This document shows positions 1-7,165 of a stretch of DNA of 15,518 bases, in pieces. Origin of the DNA: JBFMHD01 sp040752395 [NCBI: Candidatus Hydrogenedentota bacterium] (GTDB taxonomy: Bacteria > JBFMHD01); the NCBI GenBank assembly GCA_040752395.1, contig JBFMHD010000053.1, forward strand, positions 1-15,518, given 5' to 3'. Numbering within the stretch: the stretch's first letter is position 1; each line of letters begins with the position of its first letter. The notes beneath the pieces were generated by a model. It saw only the letters and a program-made list of their open reading frames with translations. It had not been told where the DNA came from and searched no databases. The translations under genes were made by a program, and so were the position numbers.

Positions 1-58
1 AGTCGTGAGTCGCAAGTCGTGAGTCAAAACAGGACTCGAGACTCAAGCCTCAAGACTT
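1..58. repeat. Degenerate heptanucleotide arrays, GAGTCGT/GAGACTC type
   Basis: Two short arrays with a 7-bp period. Positions 1-28 hold four units (AGTCGTG, AGTCGCA, AGTCGTG, AGTCAAA) and 31-58 hold four units (AGGACTC, GAGACTC, AAGCCTC, AAGACTT). The units are degenerate but the phase of seven is kept. The array may continue beyond the left edge. It resembles the short tandemly repeated repetitive (STRR) heptamers known from cyanobacterial intergenic DNA, but this is a resemblance only. No gene is visible in the first 154 bases. Confidence 0.8.
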
Positions 59-65
59 TTCAGCA

Positions 66-110
66 GGCTCCGGGCTTCGGGCTCCAGCCGGCTGTAGTCC
101 GTAGCCTGTA
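66..110. repeat. Degenerate heptanucleotide arrays, GGCTCCG and GGCTGTA types
   Basis: Positions 66-86 contain GGCTCCG, GGCTTCG, GGCTCCA. Positions 90-110 contain GGCTGTA, GTCCGTA, GCCTGTA. Both have an exact 7-bp period and are clearly richer in G+C than the surrounding genes. They lie directly upstream of the conserved leader of the regulator gene at 155. Confidence 0.75.
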
Positions 111-116
111 CCCCGA

Positions 117-154
117 ATTATTAGAGTTGCGAAGTTTTTCAGAGGAGGATATTA
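117..154 (+). promoter_or_regulatory. Conserved leader of the REC-STAS gene, shared with apt
   Basis: The leader consists of ATTATTAGAGTT, five variable bases, then GTTTTTCAGAGGAG, ending at the ATG at 155. The same bipartite block occurs upstream of apt on the minus strand (11142-11173), with 27 of 31 positions identical. The AGGAGG part is a strong Shine-Dalgarno that supports the start at 155. The role of the upstream ATTATTAGAGTT box is unknown; no convincing -35/-10 pair is seen here. Confidence 0.6.
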
Positions 155-919
155 ATGGCAAAAACCATTCTTGTGGTCGATGACCATTTAAATGTTCGAA
201 ACATATTAAAATTTAATCTTCAAAGAAAAGGATATAATGTTCTAACAATTGACGATGGCGGGAGTGTGTTACCTATGGTAATGAAAGAAAAGATAGACCT
301 TGTTCTACTTGATATAATGTTACCGGACATTGATGGTTTTAAGGTTCTTGATAGTATGAAAGCAAAGGGTGTTATCGATAAATCGCCTGTTATTGTACTC
401 AGTGCCAAAGGCGAAGAGTCTGATATTCTTACAGCATTAAAAAAGGGTGCACGCGACTATGTTGTGAAACCTTTTAATTTTGAGGTATTATATAGTAAAA
501 TAAACAGATTGTTACACACAACAATGGATACTTCAGTTGCTTCAACTAAAGAAGAGGAACCCAAAGCTCGGGTTATGACACTTGGAAGAAATATTAAACA
601 CGCTATTTTAATCCAGATAACAGCTGAATTTGAAGAAGATGAAGCGAACGAACTTGAAGAAAATCTAAACCCTCTTGTAGAATCTGGCTGGACAAATATA
701 TGCATCGATTTCAAACCTGGTATAAAAGTTAAAACCATTGCTATTGGTAAGCTTGTTAAAATTCAGCAGGAGATTGCTAAAAGAGGTGGCGTTATATATT
801 TGATAGTTCGGGACAACGAAATAGAGACTCATTTTAAAGAGGCAAATTTTGCTAAATATTTTACAATATTTAAATCTTTTGATGAGGCCTTCTCACTGGT
901 TTCTACAGAGAATACTTAA
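155..919 (+). CDS. Response regulator receiver protein with C-terminal STAS-like domain
   Basis: A 254-residue cytoplasmic signalling protein. Residues 1-120 form a complete receiver domain: acidic pair D9/D10, phosphoacceptor D53, S83 and K105-P106 are all present. After a polar linker (about 121-140), residues 140-250 look like a STAS (anti-sigma-factor antagonist) fold: a predicted strand ending ICIDF, a helix with KLVKIQQEIAKRGG, a strand VIYLIV, and a C-terminal segment similar to the lower lobe of SpoIIAA-like domains. The usual D-S-S-G-I-G site seems to be replaced by K193-T194-I195-A196-I197-G198, so phosphorylation there is uncertain. No DNA-binding output domain is present, so output is probably through protein contacts. 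A cognate kinase is not in the window. The start is supported by AGGAGG just upstream. The receiver call is firm; the STAS call is moderate. Confidence 0.85.
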   Translation: MAKTILVVDDHLNVRNILKFNLQRKGYNVLTIDDGGSVLPMVMKEKIDLVLLDIMLPDIDGFKVLDSMKAKGVIDKSPVIVLSAKGEESDILTALKKGARDYVVKPFNFEVLYSKINRLLHTTMDTSVASTKEEEPKARVMTLGRNIKHAILIQITAEFEEDEANELEENLNPLVESGWTNICIDFKPGIKVKTIAIGKLVKIQQEIAKRGGVIYLIVRDNEIETHFKEANFAKYFTIFKSFDEAFSLVSTENT

Positions 920-934
920 GTAGTTCCTCTTTAT

Positions 935-1357
935 ATGGCTGTTAATATCTCGAAATTACTTTTTGATAAATTAATAGATTATAGTTTAAGTAAACTACCT
1001 TTCGAGTCCTGTGGGATGCTAACCTTAAAAGATTCTCATATTATTGATTTTTATCCAGTGATTAATATAAGCCCTTATAGACATAAGTTTGAGATGAACA
1101 AAGAAGAGTTTGAAAAGGTTTATAGGATTTATAAACACGATAGTGAAAAAAGCATTGGTTTGTTTCATTCTCATACAGAGGATTTTGCTGTACCTTCTTT
1201 AGCTGATCTGGACAATTTTAAATCATTTAATTTTTCATTTCTTTTAATTATCTCTCATTTATATAGAGATAAACCTGAGGTCAGGTTATATTTTATAAAA
1301 GAAAAAAGCCTGGTTTCTGAAGATATAAGAGTAAAGGAAGTTATACAAAATTATTGA
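935..1357 (+). CDS. JAMM/MPN (JAB) domain metallopeptidase-like protein
   Basis: A 140-residue protein with an intact JAMM metal site. E24 lies in FESCG, and the signature H78-S-H80-x7-S88-x2-D91 is exact. In this family the two histidines and the aspartate bind zinc and the glutamate activates water for isopeptide or peptide cleavage. Bacterial stand-alone members include enzymes that process sulphur-carrier or ubiquitin-like proteins, but no such carrier or E1-like gene is nearby, so the substrate is unknown. The gene starts 15 bases after the regulator's stop, has no Shine-Dalgarno, and lies in the same frame as the regulator, separated by a single TAA. Translation by re-initiation or readthrough is possible. 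No signal peptide or membrane segment is seen. Confidence 0.85.
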   Translation: MAVNISKLLFDKLIDYSLSKLPFESCGMLTLKDSHIIDFYPVINISPYRHKFEMNKEEFEKVYRIYKHDSEKSIGLFHSHTEDFAVPSLADLDNFKSFNFSFLLIISHLYRDKPEVRLYFIKEKSLVSEDIRVKEVIQNY

Positions 1358-1429
1358 CTGGTTTTAGAGTATTGAATAAAAGAGGAGTAGAGCAAGACAT
1401 AAGTGGCTGGCCGAGATCTTTAAGAAGAT

Positions 1430-4111
1430 ATGGAGATAAAAAGGATGGAGACGCGGTATAATCCCGCAAGTTTTGAAACAAAATGGTATAATTTCTGGCT
1501 ATTAAAGAGGTATTTTCATTCAGAGATAGACCCCGGTACAAAACCTTATGTAATAGTTATTCCACCGCCCAATGTCACTGGTGTTTTACATATGGGTCAT
1601 GGATTGAATAACACTATTCAGGATATTTTAATCCGGATGTATCGGAAACTCGGGTTTAATACATGCTGGGTTCCGGGGACAGACCATGCTGGCATAGCGA
1701 CACAGAATGTAGTTGAAAAAAAGCTTTTAAGTGAGGGTAAGACTCGTGAATCTTTTACTCGTTCTGAATTTCTTAATGAGGTATGGAAATGGAAAGAAGA
1801 GCACGGCAGTACAATAATCAAGCAATTGAAACGGTTAGGGGCTTTATGTGATTGGGAGCGGGAGCGGTTCACAATGGATGAGGGGTTATCAAGGGCTGTC
1901 AAAGAGGTATTTATCCGTTTATTTGAGAATGGGCTTGTTTACAGAGATGAGTATATAATAAATTGGTGTGTACGATGTAAAACCGCTTTAAGTGATGAAG
2001 AGGTAGAGTATAAAGAAACTACGGGTAAATTATATTATATAAAATATCCTTTAGAGAACAATAATAATTACATTATTGTAGCGACCACAAGACCCGAGAC
2101 AATGCTCGGTGATACAGCAGTAGCGGTTCATCCTGATGACAATAGATACAAACAATATTGGGGGAAGTACATTATATTACCTCTTATGAGAAGAAAGATA
2201 CCGCTTATTTGTGATTCTGTTGTTTTAATGGAATTTGGTACCGGTGCTGTTAAGGTTACTCCTTCTCATGACCCTAATGATTTTGAGATCGGAAAAAGGC
2301 ATAATTTGCAGTTTATAAACATTTTAAATCCAGACGGTACATTAAACAATAATGTAGCTCCATATAATGGGCTTGATAGATTTAGAGCAAGAGAGAGAGT
2401 CATTGAAGATTTAAAAAAAGAGAATTTAATCGAAAAGATTGAATCGTATAAACATTCAGTGGGACATTGCTATAGATGCGATACAGTTATCGAACCTTAT
2501 ATATCTAAACAATGGTTTGTTAAGATGAGACCGCTTGCCGAACCCGCAATAGATGTTGTTAAAAAAGAGAGGATAAAATTTTATCCTTCAAGATGGCGTG
2601 GTGTTTATCTTAACTGGATGGAGAATATTAAGGACTGGTGCATCTCTCGCCAGATATGGTGGGGACACAGGATACCTGTATGGTACTGTAAAAAGATGGA
2701 GAATGAGGATTGCAGAATAAAAAATGGTGTTATAGTTAGAAGAGATCAGCCAAAAGAGTGCCCTTATTGTGGAGCTACTGAATTGGTACAGGATGCGGAT
2801 GTTCTTGATACCTGGTTTTCATCTGCATTATGGCCGTTCTCGACACTCGGCTGGCCAGAAGAAACAGAGGAATTAAAATATTATTATCCAACAACAGTTC
2901 TTGTAACAGACCCTGGTATAATTTTCTTCTGGGTTGCGCGTATGATTATGATGGGGCTTTTTTTTATGAAAGAGATACCCTTCTCTGATGTTTACATCCA
3001 CGGAACAGTGATGGATGCAATTGGCAGAAAGATGTCAAAGAGTTTAGGGAATGGGATCGATCCATTAGAGGTTATAGATAAATACGGGGCTGATGCGCTC
3101 AGATTTACTATTACAGCTATAACCCCAACAGGTCAGAATCTTTTATTATCAATGGATAAATTTTCAATAGGTCAGAATTTTGCTAATAAATTATGGAATG
3201 CTGCAAGATTTCTTAAGATGAAGGTAATCTCTGATAGAATACAAACAATAGATTTAAAAATTAACACAGACGATTTATCTTTTATGGATAGATGGATACT
3301 ATCTTTATTAGACAAATTAATAGAGGATACAGAGCAGAATTTGAGGATATATAAACTTAATGAGATAGCTATGGATATTTATGCTTATTTCTGGCATGAA
3401 TATTGTGATTGGTATCTTGAGTTTTTAAAAATAGATATTAGAGAGAATACCAGCCTAACAAAAAGAGAGACAGCAATCTATATCTTTAATTCTCTTCTTT
3501 CCCTGCTTCATCCTTTTATCCCATTTATAACCGAGGAGATATATCAGTCGTTCCCACATTCATACGATAGCATTATGATAACTCCTTTTCCTGCAAAGTT
3601 ATCCATAAATTTTGATAAAGAAGAATCAGAAAAAATAGAGTACTTAAAAGAATTAATTAATGGCATCAGAAACATAAGGTCTATATTTTTAGCTGGCAGA
3701 GAAGAATACGTGGGAATAAACGTCGAAGATACAGAAACCACAGCCAGAGATTTGATAAAAGAATATTCAGTTTTTATTAAGACACTTGCAAAAGTAAAAG
3801 AGATTAATTTCTTAAAAAGTCCTGAATCAGTTTTACGTTCAGCAATTTTTGTTACCAAATACGGAGCTATCGGTATTCCTTTAAGCGATAAAATAAAAAT
3901 TGATAAACAATATAAAAAATTATTAAAAGAAAAGGAGATTATTAGTAGAAGAGTAATCAAGATTCAATCAAGGTTAAATAATAAAGATTTTCTTTCCAAA
4001 GCACCGTTTGAGATTTGTGAACAAACAAAAGAAGATCTGGATAAGTTTCAGGGAAAATTGAAACGCATAGAAGAGAGTTTGAAGATGATAGAGAGAATAT
4101 ATAATAAATAA
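1430..4111 (+). CDS. valS: Valyl-tRNA synthetase
   Basis: Class I aminoacyl-tRNA synthetase that charges tRNA-Val. The protein is 893 residues, normal for the family. The N-terminal YNPASFETKWYNFW block is followed by the HIGH motif as H54-M-G-H57 within PPPNVTGVLHMGHG. The CP1 editing domain contains VATTRPETMLGDTAVAVHPDD, typical of ValS. Cysteine pairs (CVRC, CYRC, CPYC) suggest zinc-binding knuckles. The KMSKS motif is exact at 534-538. An anticodon-binding helical domain and a C-terminal lysine-rich coiled coil (about 830-893) complete the enzyme. The start at 1430 has only a weak, too-close purine run. The next in-frame ATG at 1445 has GGAG nine bases upstream and may be the true start, giving 888 residues. 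An in-frame TAA at 1421 rules out a longer form. The 122-base gap after it carries heptad arrays. Confidence 0.97.
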   Translation: MEIKRMETRYNPASFETKWYNFWLLKRYFHSEIDPGTKPYVIVIPPPNVTGVLHMGHGLNNTIQDILIRMYRKLGFNTCWVPGTDHAGIATQNVVEKKLLSEGKTRESFTRSEFLNEVWKWKEEHGSTIIKQLKRLGALCDWERERFTMDEGLSRAVKEVFIRLFENGLVYRDEYIINWCVRCKTALSDEEVEYKETTGKLYYIKYPLENNNNYIIVATTRPETMLGDTAVAVHPDDNRYKQYWGKYIILPLMRRKIPLICDSVVLMEFGTGAVKVTPSHDPNDFEIGKRHNLQFINILNPDGTLNNNVAPYNGLDRFRARERVIEDLKKENLIEKIESYKHSVGHCYRCDTVIEPYISKQWFVKMRPLAEPAIDVVKKERIKFYPSRWRGVYLNWMENIKDWCISRQIWWGHRIPVWYCKKMENEDCRIKNGVIVRRDQPKECPYCGATELVQDADVLDTWFSSALWPFSTLGWPEETEELKYYYPTTVLVTDPGIIFFWVARMIMMGLFFMKEIPFSDVYIHGTVMDAIGRKMSKSLGNGIDPLEVIDKYGADALRFTITAITPTGQNLLLSMDKFSIGQNFANKLWNAARFLKMKVISDRIQTIDLKINTDDLSFMDRWILSLLDKLIEDTEQNLRIYKLNEIAMDIYAYFWHEYCDWYLEFLKIDIRENTSLTKRETAIYIFNSLLSLLHPFIPFITEEIYQSFPHSYDSIMITPFPAKLSINFDKEESEKIEYLKELINGIRNIRSIFLAGREEYVGINVEDTETTARDLIKEYSVFIKTLAKVKEINFLKSPESVLRSAIFVTKYGAIGIPLSDKIKIDKQYKKLLKEKEIISRRVIKIQSRLNNKDFLSKAPFEICEQTKEDLDKFQGKLKRIEESLKMIERIYNK

Positions 4112-4116
4112 AAAAT

Positions 4117-4157
4117 AGGAGACAGGAGACAGAATACAGAAGACAGAAGGAGAAGAC
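4117..4157. repeat. Degenerate heptanucleotide array, AGGAGAC/AGAAGAC type
   Basis: Units AGGAGAC, AGGAGAC, AGAATAC, AGAAGAC run in strict 7-bp phase from 4117 to 4144. The phase slips by one base, then AGAAGAC recurs at 4151. The array begins five bases after the valS stop codon. It is purine-rich on the + strand and resembles published cyanobacterial STRR-type intergenic heptamers. Confidence 0.75.
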
Positions 4158-4183
4158 ACAAAGGAGTTCGTAATAATAGATCC

Positions 4184-4218
4184 GAGCTTCGAGCTCCGAA
4201 CTCCGAACTCCGAACTTT
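4184..4218. repeat. Degenerate heptanucleotide array, GAACTCC type
   Basis: Five consecutive units in exact 7-bp phase: GAGCTTC, GAGCTCC, GAACTCC, GAACTCC, GAACTTT. The last unit runs straight into the T-run and Shine-Dalgarno of the HEAT-repeat gene, so the array abuts the translation start region with no spacer. The units are close to the GGCTCCG/GGCTTCG array at 66-86. Confidence 0.85.
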
Positions 4219-4233
4219 TTCAAAGGATGTAAT

Positions 4234-5130
4234 ATGGAAAATGAGGTATCGGGTAGAAAACAGAAGATTGAATTGATTGAGAGATTATCAACAAGTAATG
4301 ACCCGGATAATCTTGCACGACTTGTTAATTTTCTTCTTGATGATGATAACGAGATAAGGAGGGTTGTTATCGTATCTTTGACCCGGATTAATAGAGAAGT
4401 GATATTAGAATCTTTTCCAAAGATTGAGGACCGACTTAAACCATTTGTAGCTAAATTATTACAAAAGATTGATACAGGCATCGCAGACAAGTTGGTCAGA
4501 GATTTGCAGCATATGGATTCAAACAGGAGAGTCAGAGCCATAGATTTAATGGTGCGGCTGGGGAAAAAAGAAGGTGTACGAGAAGCCCTTAAAAATGTAA
4601 TTAAAGATAATGACTCTAAAGTAAGGGCTTCTTCTATTAAAGCAATAGGTTTACTCGGGGATAGCAGGGACTTAGGTGACTTAATAAGTATGGTTAATGA
4701 CCCTGACCCACGTGTCAGAGCAAATGTAATCGAGGCTTTTGAAAAAATAGGAGATGATAGTGTTGTATGGCTGCTTCTTAGATTTTCGTCGGATGAAAAT
4801 AATCGAATCAGAGCCAATGCTATGAAAGCTTTATGGCACTTTGGTTATAAAGATATAGAAGGTAAGTTGAAGAAGATGTTATTTGATGAGAATGAATGGA
4901 TGAGAGCGAGTGCATGCTGGGTGATAGGTGAGTTACGAGATGAAAATTTATTATCTTTATTATTAATGCGTCTGAATGATACGAGCCCAAACGTACGAAT
5001 TAATATTGTAAGAGCACTTGATAAAATAGGTTCAGCACTATGTATAAAAAAACTTGAAGAAATGCAGGACGACCCATCTGCTGAAGTAAGAGCTGCTGTT
5101 ATAAATGTTTTATCAAGAATAGGTAGATAA
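4234..5130 (+). CDS. HEAT-repeat protein
   Basis: A 298-residue soluble alpha-solenoid made almost wholly of HEAT (PBS-lyase type) repeats. Six repeats are in perfect 31-residue register, marked by the hydrophobic-Arg pair at 130/131, 161/162, 192/193, 223/224, 254/255 and 285/286. A seventh sits at 100/101, and a looser unit lies around 41/42. Typical consensus elements are visible, such as DPDPRVRANVIEAFEKIGD and DTSPNVRINIVRALDKIG. Such proteins act as protein-protein scaffolds, and some are chaperone-lyases for bilins; nothing here points to a particular partner. The start is supported by AAAGGA upstream. The downstream nitrilase gene begins four bases after this stop, so the two are probably translated together. 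Confidence 0.9.
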   Translation: MENEVSGRKQKIELIERLSTSNDPDNLARLVNFLLDDDNEIRRVVIVSLTRINREVILESFPKIEDRLKPFVAKLLQKIDTGIADKLVRDLQHMDSNRRVRAIDLMVRLGKKEGVREALKNVIKDNDSKVRASSIKAIGLLGDSRDLGDLISMVNDPDPRVRANVIEAFEKIGDDSVVWLLLRFSSDENNRIRANAMKALWHFGYKDIEGKLKKMLFDENEWMRASACWVIGELRDENLLSLLLMRLNDTSPNVRINIVRALDKIGSALCIKKLEEMQDDPSAEVRAAVINVLSRIGR

Positions 5131-5134
5131 TTGG

Positions 5135-5929
5135 ATGTTAATAGGTATAATTCAAATCTCGGCAACCTCTGATTATAAATATAACTTTGATAAAGTCTGT
5201 GGATACGTGATAAAAATGACGGATTGTGAATTGATAGTTCTACCTGAAGTTTTCCTTTATCGTGGAGATAATAGAAAGATTAAAGAGGTGTATAATTTTT
5301 ATAGAAAAAAGGTTTATCCTTATTTGTTGGATTTTTCAAAAAAAAATAATCTATGTTTAATTGCAGGAACACTTCTTATCCCTTTTTATAGAAAATTTAA
5401 AAATACAGCTGAAGTTTTATATAAAGGAGATAAAATAGCTAATTATACAAAAATACATCTTTTTAAAATAGACTCTGGAGAAAAAAAGATAAATGAAGGA
5501 GAATATCTATCAAGTGGTAAAAGACCCGTTGTATTCAAGTTCAATGATTGGCTGATCGGTTTAGGGATATGTTTTGATTTACGTTTCCCTGAACTTTTCA
5601 GATATTATGCAAAAAAGAGGGTCGATATAATTGTGATACCATCGAATTTTTTATATAAAACAGGGAAAAAACACTGGACGGTTTTATTAAGAGCAAGAGC
5701 GATTGAAAACCAGTGTTTTGTAATAGCTGCAAATCAATGCGGGATTCATCCATACCTCAAAATACCAGCCTATGGCCATTCTATGGTGATAGGTCCTGAT
5801 GGCGAAATAGTAGACGAGATAAGAAACAGGGAAGGCATTATAAAGGTTGATATATCTAAAAAGCAGATAATAGAGAGTAGAACGCAACTCTGTTCTTTGC
5901 CGCGTGGTCTCAGCCGTAACTCGGGTTAG
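5135..5929 (+). CDS. Carbon-nitrogen hydrolase (nitrilase superfamily, Nit2/omega-amidase-like)
   Basis: A 264-residue cytoplasmic amidohydrolase. The complete Glu-Lys-Cys triad is visible: E38 in LIVLPEVF, K106 in YTKIHLF, and nucleophile C146 in GLGICFDLRFPELFR. The K-x-H-L-F-x-x-D run and the R-F-P-E-L-F-R run after the cysteine are characteristic of the Nit branch, whose members hydrolyse omega-amides or deaminated glutathione. The substrate cannot be read from sequence. A further family motif is AIENQCFVIAANQCG near 188-202, followed by GHSMVIGPDGEIV. The gene follows the HEAT-repeat gene by four bases with no strong Shine-Dalgarno of its own, suggesting translational coupling. It ends convergently with the M23 gene; the 66-base gap shows no clear terminator. 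Confidence 0.92.
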   Translation: MLIGIIQISATSDYKYNFDKVCGYVIKMTDCELIVLPEVFLYRGDNRKIKEVYNFYRKKVYPYLLDFSKKNNLCLIAGTLLIPFYRKFKNTAEVLYKGDKIANYTKIHLFKIDSGEKKINEGEYLSSGKRPVVFKFNDWLIGLGICFDLRFPELFRYYAKKRVDIIVIPSNFLYKTGKKHWTVLLRARAIENQCFVIAANQCGIHPYLKIPAYGHSMVIGPDGEIVDEIRNREGIIKVDISKKQIIESRTQLCSLPRGLSRNSG

Positions 5930-5995
5930 AAAATATTGACCTGGCAGCGGTTAGCTAATATCAGTGGTTTGATATGTGGGTTCTCTCATCAGGAT

Positions 5996-6874
5996 TTATC
6001 GAATATCTTTTATAAGATATTTCCAGGGATCGACCTTTGTCTTGTTTATACTAATCTCATAATGGAGATGAGGGCCTGTTGACAAACCTGAGTTTCCGAG
6101 TAAACCTATTACATCACCCCGCTTAACTTTCTGACCATCTTTTACTTTTATCTTATAAAGATGACCATACATCGTTTCATAATTGAACCTGTGTTTAATA
6201 ACAACGCAGTTTCCAAAACCGATTTTCCTGTCTGCAAATGTTACTGCACCGTCAGCTGTGGCAAAAATTTTTGATTTATAAGGAGCAACTATATCTATTC
6301 CTTCGTGAAACTCTAAAAGATAGGTAAAAGGATTTATTCGATAGCCAAAGGGGGAGCTTATATAATATGAAGTTGATAAATCAATCGGCCAGCCAATCGG
6401 CGTTGCCTTAAATATATTTGTAAGTTCACGATAAAACTCCTCAAGTTTTAGAAGATCCTGGTCAACAGAACCTTTATTAATAGATTTTATAATAAGATCA
6501 TTGCCATCAACACTCCCAGCAATAACGTTATTTACCTTGTTATCTAATGGAAAGCCACCAATATTTTTTGTAACATCGTCTTTCGATGAAGAGAATGCAT
6601 AACGATGAAGTTTAGACAGCAGTGTTTCGTAAACATCGATTTTTTGTGATTGATTGTTTATTTCTTTTTGTTGTTTGTAAGTTATATCCATAAAATGAAT
6701 CACATCTTTTATATGAGAGAGACTGCTTAAAATAGGTATTATAAATAATACTAAAACACCTAAAAGACTCGCATATAAAAGGTTCTTTGATATTTTAAGG
6801 GAGAACATTCTTTTTGAATCAGGTGTTACAATAACAAATGTAAATCGTTTTTTAATCTTCCATCTGCTTGACAT
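5996..6874 (-). CDS. Membrane-anchored M23 family peptidase (LytM/peptidoglycan DD-endopeptidase type)
   Basis: A 292-residue protein. A basic, cytoplasmic N-terminus (1-30) precedes one membrane helix at about 31-52. A helical, coiled-coil-prone segment (about 55-92) and linker follow, with a C-terminal M23 domain from about 160. The domain has all expected residues: zinc ligands H190, D194 (FHEGIDI) and H271, plus H238 (MYGHLY) and H269 (GPHLHYE). It should therefore be an active zinc metallopeptidase cutting peptidoglycan cross-links in the periplasm, not a degenerate EnvC-like activator. The domain order (TM, coiled coil, M23) is typical of cell-division or shape-associated enzymes. It lies 21 bases downstream of rpmB and is probably co-transcribed from the rpmB promoter. 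The Shine-Dalgarno is weak. Confidence 0.92.
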   Translation of the reverse strand: MSSRWKIKKRFTFVIVTPDSKRMFSLKISKNLLYASLLGVLVLFIIPILSSLSHIKDVIHFMDITYKQQKEINNQSQKIDVYETLLSKLHRYAFSSSKDDVTKNIGGFPLDNKVNNVIAGSVDGNDLIIKSINKGSVDQDLLKLEEFYRELTNIFKATPIGWPIDLSTSYYISSPFGYRINPFTYLLEFHEGIDIVAPYKSKIFATADGAVTFADRKIGFGNCVVIKHRFNYETMYGHLYKIKVKDGQKVKRGDVIGLLGNSGLSTGPHLHYEISINKTKVDPWKYLIKDIR

Positions 6875-6895
6875 ATTAAATTCCAGGGTGCCTAT

Positions 6896-7087
6896 CTAAA
6901 GTATTTTTATTATTTTATTATTTTTAATACAATTGGTGCAGACATAGCCGCGGGTCTTTTTTTCATTTAATACAAATGTTAATTTCTGCAAATTAGGATT
7001 AAATCTACGATTGGTCTTTCTGTTTGAATGGCTTACATTATGTCCTGAAGACGATTTCTTACCGCAGACTTTACACTCTTTACTCAT
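6896..7087 (-). CDS. rpmB: 50S ribosomal protein L28
   Basis: A 63-residue basic ribosomal protein of the large subunit. It starts [32 protein letters not shown], which is the L28 signature (GHNVSHS and R-F-x-P-N-L). Two CxxC pairs (C5/C8 and C50/C53) make it the zinc-binding C+ form. Length and termini are normal. There is no Shine-Dalgarno. A sigma-70-type promoter ends seven bases before the ATG, so the mRNA may start at or beside the A of the start codon. The gene is divergent from recG and is followed by the M23 peptidase gene. Confidence 0.97.
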   Translation of the reverse strand: MSKECKVCGKKSSSGHNVSHSNRKTNRRFNPNLQKLTFVLNEKKTRGYVCTNCIKNNKIIKIL

Positions 7088-7093
7088 ATATTA

Positions 7094-7122
7094 ATTTTAC
7101 TCATAATTAAGATATTTGTCAA
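7094..7122 (-). promoter_or_regulatory. Sigma-70-type promoter of rpmB, apparently leaderless
   Basis: On the minus strand, a consensus -35 TTGACA (7117-7122) is followed by 17 bases and a -10 TAAAAT (7094-7099). A transcription start about seven bases past the -10 falls on 7087, the A of the rpmB ATG. The lack of any Shine-Dalgarno fits a leaderless transcript. The promoter match is seen directly; the start site is inferred from spacing. Confidence 0.7.
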
Positions 7123-7165
7123 ATTTTTTATTTATTTTTTTTGGAAATTATGTAAACTTTAATCT

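Noticed and set aside
1-154. CRISPR array
   Set aside because: The units are 7 bp and contiguous, with no constant repeat plus variable spacer pattern and no cas genes.
935-1357. JAMM gene as part of a ubiquitin-like or CBASS-type defence operon
   Set aside because: No E1, E2, ubiquitin-like, cyclase or effector gene is in the window; the neighbours are housekeeping genes.
1354-1382. TTGACT with a poor -10 (TAAAAG) upstream of valS
   Set aside because: The -10 is weak and the region overlaps the JAMM stop. I could not separate it from background.
3957-4817. 286-codon minus-strand frame across the valS end, gap and HEAT gene
   Set aside because: It is antisense to two well-supported genes, low in complexity and rich in Ser/Leu, as expected for a shadow frame.
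5958-5975. ATATCA/TGATAT six-base stem between the convergent nitrilase and M23 genes
   Set aside because: The stem is short, all weak pairs but one, and has no T-run on either strand. It is not a credible terminator.
7088-7107. Six-codon ORF overlapping the rpmB start (MSKINI)
   Set aside because: It lies inside the promoter -10 to start interval and would not be transcribed from the predicted start. It has no Shine-Dalgarno.
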